This document shows positions 56,593 through 64,000 of a stretch of 64,000 bases of DNA, piece after piece. The DNA is from Theocolax elegans. Taxonomy: Eukaryota > Arthropoda > Insecta > Hymenoptera > Cerocephalidae. The notes beneath the pieces are model-generated. The model saw only the letters and a list, made by a program, of their open reading frames with translations. It was not told the origin of the DNA and did no database searches. The stretch lies in assembly GCA_026168455.1 (NCBI GenBank), contig CM047426.1, positions 69,598,916 through 69,662,915 of the forward strand, written 5' to 3'. The position numbers and the translations under genes are program-made. Numbering within the stretch: the first letter of the stretch is position 1; each line of letters opens with the position of its first letter.

Positions 56593-57549
56593 ATATGGGC
56601 TATTTCACGTCAAGTAGTACGACGAAAATTTTAAATCGCTCCAAAATTTGAGAATAGGCTGGAAATATCTTCCAGAAGATAAAAAAAAAATTTTAGGTGT
56701 TAAAAATAATTTGCCTGAGAGTTATTCCACCATAAAAAATAGAAATTTTTCAATTTTTTAGGAAAATTTCTATTTTTAAAGCCATTTATCTCAAAATCTG
56801 TTGATGTTTTTGAAAAAACATTACAAACAACTTTTGTTTAAATTAATCTTTAGAACTTATCTACCCTGGTTACATTTCTTAATTTTAAAATCTCGAAGAG
56901 ATAGAACGCCCGAAAATATTGAATATCAAAAAAAGGCGACCACGCCACAATCGATTTTGATCTAACACGACTCAAAAGATCACATTTTTTGAGAGCTTTC
57001 GAATGGCGGTGGTTAGATTATTGACCAAGACTGCTGTTGTAAGTAATGCCCTAAAATACATGAAAATTAGTGATTTTATGAGGTTTATGAGGCATAACTT
57101 ACACCAAGGATCTTGGCCAATAATCTAACTCAAGCCATTCGAAAGCTCTCGAAAAATGTGATCTTTTGAGCGGTGTTAGATCAAAATTGATTGTGGCGTG
57201 GTCGCCTTTTTTTGATATTCAATATTTTCGGGCGTTCTATCTCTTTGAGAATTTAAAATTAAGAATTGTAACCCAGGTAGATAAGTTCTAAAGATTATTT
57301 TAAACAAAAGTTGTTTTTAATGTTTATTAAAAAAATCAATAGATTTTGAGATAAATGGCTTTAAAAATAGAAATTTTCCTAAAAAATTGAAAAAATTCCA
57401 TTTTTTATGGTGGAATAACTCTCAGGCAAATTATTTTTAACACCTAAAATTTTTTTCTATATTCTGGAAGACATTTCCAGCCTATTTTCAAATTTTGGAG
57501 CGATTTAAAATTTTCATCGTACCACTTGACGTGAAATAGTCCATATATA
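56593..57549 (-). mobile_element. 0.95 kb palindromic element, copy 2
   Basis: Same arms and ends as 40545-41488, but the asymmetrical centre (about 57045-57095) is in reverse orientation. Right flank is a (tg)n tract at 57549-57580. Non-coding. Confidence 0.85.
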
Positions 57550-57599
57550 CATGTGTGTGTGTGTGTGTGTGCGTGTGCGTGCGGCGATCTATATAGATC

Positions 57600-58295
57600 T
57601 AAAATTTAATGCTTTAAATGTAGATGCAAAATTATTTGACGATAAAATAAATATTAATCAAGTAAATCATACACTTTTCTAAACATCAATATGATATATA
57701 CATTAGGTTAAAAATTAAATACATTAATTATTGCATTTTTAAGATAATTCTATTATAAAGAGTAATGGCAAAAGAAAATTCAAATTTTAACAGTGGCAAT
57801 ATAAAATACAAATTACATTTGAAAAGTTTTTCAAAAATTATTAATTTAGGAGCATTTAATTTAAATATCTTTTAAATTAATATTTCAAAATTGTATGGAT
57901 TATAAGTGAGTAGATTATGTATATATATATAGTAAACAAGATTTTAAAAAAACAAGTATGTTTTTATTAGAAACAGAAGGTTTTTTATGGAATGAATTTG
58001 ATTATAATAATCAAAATAAATATATGGGCTCTGTAACTAAAGGAAAAAATAAATTGGATATAATTATGGATTAAAACGCAAATTTTGATAGAGGGTGCTA
58101 ATTACGAATTACGGGAGAAATGGAAGAAACAGGTTTTGATTTATATGCCGCTAAAATGTTATCAATAGTTCTTTAAAATTGATACAAAAATTGATTTATT
58201 TAAGAAGAAAGTTTTATTACTATTAAAGTACAAAATATTAATGACATAGAACTTTTGGCGATGATCCTTCGTCGTTAAATAAATTAATTTTAGGA
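57600..58295 (-). repeat. AT-rich interspersed repeat, copy 2, left part
   Basis: Inverted match to about 31371-32070. It is cut at 58295 by the RAG1-like element and resumes at 62107-62360. Confidence 0.75.
58291..58295 (+). repeat. 5-bp target duplication (TAGGA), left copy
   Basis: Identical to 62107-62111. The paralogous uninterrupted repeat has a single tccta (31370-31374, other strand) at this spot. Confidence 0.88.
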
Positions 58296-58879
58296 CACTG
58301 TGTTCCTCAAGCATGTAAAAGTGGTCCGAAAATGGAACCAAAAACAGCTAATGCAGAAAGTCTCTATATTGTTTTTAGATGAAAAAAATGTAAAATTGAA
58401 AATCCTTAGTGATCGGCTTCCCAAGTTATGGACGCATTTGTGTTACGCTAAGCGCATTCACGAATAGCCAATTAGAGCATTTGAGTCCACACGTATACTT
58501 CGTTTACTCCGAACAAAAGAAATTGAGTATGTATTGATTACTTATTGTTAAGAGTATTATTGTTTTTTGATGATTTGAATATTGTCTATTAAAATGTTGA
58601 TATGATGGCTTAATAAACAAATCCATATTTCAATTGTTTCGTCGTTTCTCCATTGTATTTCAAAATGCATCATCTAATTTTCATAGAGTTGGTGTTTCAT
58701 AAATATATGATACAATTAAAAGTTTATTTTCATACCGCTAGGTGGCGCATGGATATCCGTAATCGAAAAATGTATGTCGAAGTCATATATACATCAGAGG
58801 AAAAGCCATCCAACCCTCCCGAGTTGCAGTTGCATTTTTTAAACTTACGTTTTTAAAACGCCTCCTCGGTATTATCATC

Positions 58880-59239
58880 ATGATAATAGAAAGAAAATAT
58901 GTGGAGCTTGTGATCGTAAAATCGTTGTTGGAAAAAAAACCAGATAAATTTTTAATAAATAAATCTACTGAAAAGCTTATAAAGAAGTTCATATCTATGG
59001 ATATCGATTTAAACGATGAAAGATATCCTGTGAGCATATGTAGGACTTGTTATTTGACACTACTTGATATTGAAAAAGAAATTTTCAATCGGCAAGTACC
59101 AACTATGCCTAACTACAAAGAGATAGTAGTGGCAAAAGAAACTCGTTTAAATAATGCTTGTAATTGTTACGTATGTTTGACTGCTCAGTCCAAAGGACAC
59201 AAAAAATTGAAAAAGGCAGAGGAAACTTTAGGGATATAA
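58880..59239 (+). pseudogene. RAG1-like N-terminal zinc region
   Basis: First open part of the transposase (ATG at 58880, though an upstream exon is possible). The segment EKLIKKFISMDIDLNDERYP then VSICRTCYLTLL, followed about 45 residues later by NACNCYVCLTAQSKGHKKLK, follows the order in the RAG1 N-terminal region: a helical stretch, a CxxC-type FCHNC site, a spacer, then a CDICNT site with a basic tail. The frame stops at 59239, but the protein continues in another frame. Resemblance judged by eye from memory of RAG1; a profile search is needed to confirm it. Confidence 0.65.
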
Positions 59240-59780
59240 GTAAAGAAATTGACATTTCTACTGGATATTATGAATCACATAAATCAGAGAAGCTCGAACT
59301 AAATAAATGTTATGATTCTGTTGATTCAATAAAATATTACATTAAACGTTTTCACGAAATTGGCAAAGGTAAAGCTCATGAATGCAAAAATTTCAGGGAT
59401 AATGCCATAAAAATAGTTAATCTTCCTCAGAAAATCCAATAGCAAATTGCAACTCATGTTATAAAATGCAATGAAGAATCCAATCAGGATGAAAGTGGCT
59501 GGCGGGCCAATATTGATTTAAATATGAGCACTGCTGGGCGGAGTAAAAAGATCACAATAAATAAAGTTGACAAGAACGTGGCCTCTGACGTAAATAATTT
59601 AGATAATTTTCGAGTTCAACTAGGCGCTTCAAAAAATGAGATGAGAAAAATTATCAATTTTATAAGGTGTAATGTTGGTAAAATGTCTATCTATCTATGT
59701 CTATATATAAAATTATCAAGAGCATATATCGAAAAAGTCGAAAGAATTGACAGATATTTACAAAACGGGTGTTTATGAAT
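59240..59780 (+). pseudogene. RAG1-like transposase, linker region in shifted frames
   Basis: 59240-59442 continues the protein in the +1 frame (KEIDISTGYYESHKSEKLEL). After a TAG at 59440-59442 it runs on (QIATHVIKCNEESNQDESG), and from 59524 comes STAGRSKKITINKVDKN. This Lys-rich linker between the N-terminal zinc part and the core has no catalytic residue visible. At least two frameshifts occur here. Confidence 0.55.
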
Positions 59781-60833
59781 TCGACTGTGAAAGCGCAACG
59801 GATGCAAAAAAGCAGTTACGTCCTGTCGTCTATGCCAATGCTGAAGAACTTGTAGAACAAGTTATCGAAAGTAGAAATTTTGTAGGCGACTGTTGCATCA
59901 AAGTTATGGCTGATGGAGGTCAAAATTTTTTAAAAATTAGTTTGTGTATTACGCCTGATAATTATTCACCCAAACAAGAAGAAAATTCCATGCAGGAAAA
60001 TTATGATACTGAAAAAGATCTGGAAGATTTCGTTAACTGTAATAATTCCAAGAAGAGAATACTCTACTCTGAAGGAGGTCGTCTAAGCAAAAAAGGTAAG
60101 CTATCTAGTGTAAATAGGTTGCTATTGTTGTGTGTGGTTCCTGGAATAAAAGAAACTCACGCAAATATTAAGCTTTTATTTGACTTGACCCAACTCAATA
60201 ATATCTCTTTCAAATTTGTTGCAGACTTCAAGCTTTTGCTGATAGTTAATGGACAACAAACCGCAACATCAACATTTCCTTGTCCATATTGTTTTGTCTC
60301 CTTAAGTGATTTAAGACACAAATTGACTTCGGAAACCAGTTCGAATGATAATGCTACTACAAGGGTATTTAATAGTGAAGAAATGGAAAATTGTACAAAT
60401 TTGAAAACTTATGGCGACTTGAGAAGAGATTATGAAATATACCGCCTCCTAAGGAACCAAGGAGAAGAGAAGGAATGTAGTAGAAAGTGTCATAGCACTA
60501 TCAATCTTCCTATTTTCGATCAAGATGATGATGTCTATATTTTACAGAAATGTGTGATACCTGAATTACATGCCCTGCAAGGCTTTGTAAATCATGTATT
60601 TTGGCAAGGCTTGGTTCCCCTGTTAGGTCTAGAGAAAGCTATAATGTAGCCACGCAAGCTCAATTTAGTTTCGAAAAACTATCATGGTGATGCTTTTGAA
60701 GGCAATGCGTGTAGAAAATTGCTGAAAGAGTCAGATAGGCTAAAAGATCCAGAATTATATAAAGATGTAGGTATTTTTAAAGTTATACCGTACATTGCAG
60801 CTTTCAAAGCTATGGATACGATGGTAAATTGTT
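59747..60833 (+). pseudogene. RAG1-like transposase core, first part
   Basis: Long frame 59747-60649, then a TAG and the same frame on to the SINE. In order: CCIKVMADGGQNFLKISLCI, matching the region of the first RAG1 catalytic Asp (D600, ESCDG); FKFVADFKLLLIVNG followed by STFPCPYCFV, matching the RAG1 zinc CxxC (C727/C730); VIPELHALQGFVNHVFWQGL, matching the RAG1 SIDALHCDIGNAAEF segment; and FEGNACRKLLKESD, matching RAG1 NGNFARKLMTKE. The second catalytic Asp (D708) cannot be placed; the likely position reads VVPGIKETH. These matches in order support homology to RAG1/Transib. Confidence 0.72.
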
Positions 60834-61273
60834 TTTTTTTTTTGTTATTTAACGTCGCTCTATTTATGCTGCCAGGGCTAATCAGCGACGGAGGTGAACG
60901 GTGTGTCTGTAAACAAAGCACATGTAGTTGAAACAGTGGTGCTTGTGTCCATCGGAAGATATTATCAGTCACTGTAATTAGTCTAATAATTACAATTTCC
61001 TGTCCTTCCGATGGAACCACCGCTGATCCTCTTTACATCTTCGCGTCCCTAACGTTCCCTATAGTTCAGATGCCCGTGCCTCTCATGCACTGACAAGTGC
61101 ACGAAACGCACGCGCACCTGAACTGGCATCACATTATAGTGACACGCCGAGCCACTGACTCGCGGTGTTCGAAAAATGCACATAAAAAAATTTTCAGAGG
61201 TACACGTCTGGGATCGAACCCACGACCCTCGGTGTGAGAGTCGGGGGCTCTACCCATGAGCCACCGCGGCTCG
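60834..61273 (-). mobile_element. tRNA-derived SINE, copy B, inside the RAG1-like gene
   Basis: Minus-strand SINE: tRNA-like head at the right (A box tggctcatgggtagagcc, B box gggttcgatccc at about 61208-61260), a body shared with 50572-50932, and a poly(A) tail seen as the T run at 60834-60843. The 12-bp target tggtaaattgtt is duplicated at 60822-60833 and 61274-61285. It interrupts the codons for MVNC of the transposase. Confidence 0.9.
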
Positions 61274-61590
61274 TGGTAAATTGTTGTTTCACCTCTGGAA
61301 AAGTAGGACCATCACTTGATAATTATATTAAAGAACTGAAAGCAGCTTTGGAAAGTCTTGAAAAACTTTCAGAAACACTGAAAATCCACGTAATTCTTTC
61401 ACATGCACAAGAAGGTTTTCAGTTCATTGAAAGAAATAATGGCTTAGCTTTTTGATCAGAGCAGAGTGGTGAATCCATTCATCGTGACTTCTTGAAGTTT
61501 TGGGATCGTTATAAAGTAAACGGTTATCATCGTGAGACTTATTTACCAAATTTGCAGAAAGCTGTCGTAGAATTCTCATCGCTATACGTT
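61274..61590 (+). pseudogene. RAG1-like transposase core, C-terminal part
   Basis: The frame resumes after the SINE (MVNCCFTSGKVGPSLDNYIK). Then LKIHVILSHAQEGFQFI matches the RAG1 zinc histidines (H937/H942, YFHKTLAH). NNGLAF, a TGA at about 61453-61455, and SEQSGESIHRDFLKFWDRYK match the RAG1 GAWASEGNESGNKLFRRF segment that holds the third catalytic residue E962. It ends with a stop near 61592. The TGA stands at a position where RAG1 has Trp. Confidence 0.72.
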
Positions 61591-61599
61591 TAACTCTTA

Positions 61600-61900
61600 A
61601 CAGTATCTTATCGTTATTGAACAATATTTTATATAATATGCTGAAAATAATAAAAAAAATAAAAAACCAACAAAAAACAGAAGAAAAAAAAACAAAAAAT
61701 AATAAAAAACCGACAAAAAACAGAAGAAAAAACAAAAAAAATACAAAAAAAAAACAAAAATGTGATCAGTTAACCACTACGTCCTCGTCGTTGATCATGG
61801 GTTACGCTAAAAATGGTTTCAGTAAGCTTGTTCTGGAAATTATGATTTTTCAATGATTCCATTCTATTTTTCAATCGACAAAATATTTAGCAATAATAAT
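61600..61900. other. A-rich low-complexity stretch inside the RAG1-like element
   Basis: Run of aaaaaacagaagaaaaaaaa-type sequence at about 61645-61760; the Lys/Asn frame over it is a by-product. No second gene. Confidence 0.7.
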
Positions 61901-62106
61901 ATCAACAAAAAATGATCAATACATACTCAATTTCTTTTACACGGAATTACTGAAAGAATTATACGTGTGTATACAAATGCTCTACTTGCTATTCATGAAT
62001 GCAAATTTTTACATTTTTTTCATCTAAAAACAATATAGAAACTTTCTGCATTAGCTGTTTCTGGATCGATTTTCGGACCACTTTTACAAGCTTGAGGAAC
62101 ACTGTG

Positions 62107-62360
62107 TAGGAGGTGAAGTTATATTTAGATCCGTTTAAAATATTCCAAAATTATAATTAGTAGTTACTAAATACTACAATTTAGTAAGTATATGCACTTT
62201 ACTATTTTTGGTAAGTTAATGTTTAATTAACATTTATAATTATTAAAATATAAATTTAGGCTTTATCAGAATTCATATAGTTTAAAATTTACAGTTAACA
62301 TTTAATATGTCTCTATTTTTTTTATTATTTTTATTCTGATTTCATTATACTAAATTTTGG
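62107..62360 (-). repeat. AT-rich interspersed repeat, copy 2, right part
   Basis: Starts with the duplicated TAGGA and continues the inverted match to 31080-31374. At about 62360 it meets copy 3, which runs in the opposite orientation. Confidence 0.75.
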
Positions 62361-62362
62361 TA

Positions 62363-63340
62363 AAAAAAGTTCTATGTCATTAAAATTTTGTACTTTTAGA
62401 GTAATAAAACTTTCTTCTTAATTAAATTAATTTTTGTATTAGTTTTAAAGAATTATTTATAACATTTTAGCGGTATATAAATAAAAACCTGTTTCTTCCA
62501 TTTCTCCCGTAATTCGTAATTTGCACCCTCTTTCAAAATTTGCGTTTTAATCCATAATTACCCTGGTAGAAAATTGAGCCTATTTATTGTCAGAATTTCT
62601 GGTAAACATTTTTGAAAATAAGATATTGCTAGAAATCCTTTTCAGAAAATTTGCAGAATTTCTAGATATACACCAATTTACCATGTGTTGACCAGAAATT
62701 CTGGTCAGAATCTGCCCTATTTTCTACCAGGGTATATCTAATTTATTTTTCCCATTAGTTACAGAGCCCATATATTTATTTTAATTATTATAAACAAAGG
62801 CATTCCTTAAATAACCTTTTGTTTCTAATAAATACATACTTGTTTATTTAAAATATTGTTTTATATAAATATACGTAATCTACTTACTTATATATCCATA
62901 CAATTTTTAAATTTTGATTTAAATAATATTTAAATTAAATATTACTAAAATAATAATTTTCGAAAAACTTTTGAAATGTAATTCGTATTTTATATTGTCA
63001 CTGTTAAAATTTGAATTTTCTTTTGTCATTACTGTTTATAATAGAATTATCTTAAAAATGCAATAATTAATGTATATAATTTTTAACTTATTGTATATTT
63101 CACATATAGATATTTGGAAAAGTGTATGTTATACTTGATTAATATTTATTTTATCTTCGAAAAATTGTGCATTTTTTTAAAAACATTACATTAAATTTTA
63201 GGTCCGTTTTTATTTTATGAGTTTTATCAGGAATAAGTAAACTAATACACATTCTTTCAAGTTATATACACAACTTTTTTTTGCGCACGGAAAAAATACA
63301 TATATTATCTATTCTTGAAAAAACAAATTTAAAATATATA
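62363..63340 (+). repeat. AT-rich interspersed repeat, copy 3
   Basis: Direct match to about 31412-32235, interrupted by the MITE at 62561-62732. It ends at a TA microsatellite. Confidence 0.75.
62561..62732. mobile_element. 172-bp TA-inserting MITE
   Basis: Ends ccctggtagaaaattgagcc and, inward from the right, ccctggtagaaaatagggca. TA flanks both sides (62559-62560, 62733-62734). The uninterrupted paralogue reads cataattatatcc at about 31596, which confirms the empty site with one TA. The TA target suggests mobilisation by a Tc1/mariner-type transposase. Confidence 0.88.
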
Positions 63341-63344
63341 TATA

Positions 63345-63850
63345 TATATGGGCTATTTCGCGTCAAGTGGTACGATGAAAATTTTAGATCGCTCCAAAGT
63401 TTGAGAACAGGCTGGAAATATCTTCCAGAAGATAGAAAAAAATTTTTAGGTTTTAAAAATAATTTGCTTAAGAGTTATTTAACCATGAAAAGTGGAAATT
63501 TTTCAAATTTTTAGAAAAATTATTATATTTAAAGCCATTTATCTCAAAATCTATCGATTTTTTTGAAAAAATATTATAAACAACTTTTGTTCAAAATAAT
63601 CTTTAGAAATTATCTATCTGGGTTACAATTCTTAATTTTAAAATCTCGAAAAGATAGGGCACTCGAAAATATTGAATATCAAAAAAAGGCGACCACGCCA
63701 CAATCGATTTTGATCTAACACCGCTTAAAAGATCACATTTTTCGAGAGCTTTCTAATGGCTTGAGTTAGATTATTGGCCAAGATCCTTGGTGTAAGTTAT
63801 GCCTCATAAACCTCATAAAATCACTAATTTTCATGTATTTTAGGGCATAA
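63345..63850 (+). mobile_element. 0.95 kb palindromic element, copy 3, left half only
   Basis: Matches the left arm and centre of 40545-41488, ending at tagggcataac, where a CA-rich microsatellite (63862-63914) begins. Confidence 0.8.
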
Positions 63851-63914
63851 CACATAAACAAACACACTCACGCACGCACACGCGCGCACGCACGCACACA
63901 CACACACACACACC

Positions 63915-64000
63915 CGTGCCGGGTTTGCTGGTCCCGCATCGTGGCGCCTCCCCAGGTGGTGGATAGGGGAATGCTTTCCAGATATGGATGGTACCGAAAA
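63915..64000 (+). mobile_element. 5' end of a second R1-type LINE, cut by the window edge
   Basis: cccgtgccgggtttgctggt and the following ~85 bp are the reverse complement of about 56396-56482, the 5' start of the LINE at 53370-56480. It also abuts a CA repeat. Confidence 0.85.

Larger units (their letters stand above)
58296..62106 (+). mobile_element. RAG1-like (Transib-type) DNA transposon
   Basis: 3,811 bp. The left end is CACTGTG followed by ttcctcaagc; the right end, read inward, is CACAGTG followed by ttcctcaagc. TIR-like similarity runs for ~200 bp on each side (to about 58541 and from about 61910), with a ~60-bp extra segment on the left. Flanked by perfect 5-bp TAGGA. The RAG recombination heptamer is CACAGTG, and Transib elements share CAC-GTG-type ends and 5-bp duplications. 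The encoded protein is RAG1-like. I see no RAG2-like (kelch) gene and no nonamer at 12 or 23 bases. The copy is dead: frameshifts, stops and a SINE insertion. Confidence 0.82.

Noticed and set aside
58296..58345. A 12- or 23-bp spaced nonamer next to the CACTGTG heptamer
   Set aside because: A-rich accaaaaac occurs 34 bases inside, not at 12 or 23, so a RAG-type signal beyond the heptamer is not supported.
60834..61020. Minus-strand frame with HVLCLQTHRSPPSLISPGSI, also present near 50600
   Set aside because: It is the SINE body, shared by both copies and non-coding.
61180..61275. Possible functional tRNA on the minus strand
   Set aside because: It is the head of a SINE with poly(A) tail and target duplication; the anticodon stem does not pair.
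61617..61856. Lys/Asn-rich protein inside the RAG1-like element, considered as a second gene
   Set aside because: Low-complexity A-run; no conserved motif, and no kelch-like repeats that would suggest RAG2.

Overview
This window reads as repeat-rich, AT-rich intergenic DNA from an arthropod, most likely an insect. The reasons are the mixture of DIRS, Gypsy, Polinton, R1-type LINE, pogo-like, Helitron and tRNA-SINE sequences, TATA-type and splice-like signals, and the absence of any bacterial gene organisation. I find no intact host gene. Almost every coding stretch belongs to a mobile element, and nearly all are broken by stops or frameshifts.

Layout. 1-2790: decayed DIRS-type retrotransposon (RT, RNase H, tyrosine recombinase). 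2790-7440: palindromic and fold-back elements. 7471-8981: a CAC-ended DNA transposon with long TIRs and a transposase remnant. 10190-18317: a young, internally deleted Gypsy element on the minus strand with two ~1.97 kb LTRs and a 4-bp target duplication. 18695-20616: two MITE-like elements and a solo LTR. 20806-31020: a complete-ended but defective Polinton/Maverick (6-bp target duplication) carrying integrase, packaging ATPase, protease, PLA2-type protein and capsid genes. It has no recognisable DNA polymerase, and part of its capsid block is present a second time in inverted orientation. 31080-35095: an AT-rich repeat and a transposase-like pseudogene. 35860-38280: minisatellites beside a Helitron helicase remnant. 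40200-42700: minisatellite, palindromic element, LINE tail. 42963-48725: a pogo-like transposon with ~0.7 kb TIRs, itself carrying a 1.36 kb insertion. 49050-53275: palindromic elements with tRNA-like segments and a SINE. 53370-56480: an R1-type LINE set in a CA/TG microsatellite. 58296-62106: a 3.8 kb DNA transposon whose protein resembles vertebrate RAG1 in both its N-terminal zinc region and its catalytic core. It ends in CACTGTG/CACAGTG and is flanked by a 5-bp duplication. 62107-64000: more repeat copies and the 5' end of a second LINE.

The most notable item is the RAG1-like element. RAG1 derives from Transib-type transposons, and this copy keeps termini like the RAG heptamer, a 5-bp target duplication, the CxxC and HxxxxH zinc positions and the terminal Glu region. 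It was later broken by a tRNA-derived SINE. Family names come from motif recognition by eye; no database search was run.
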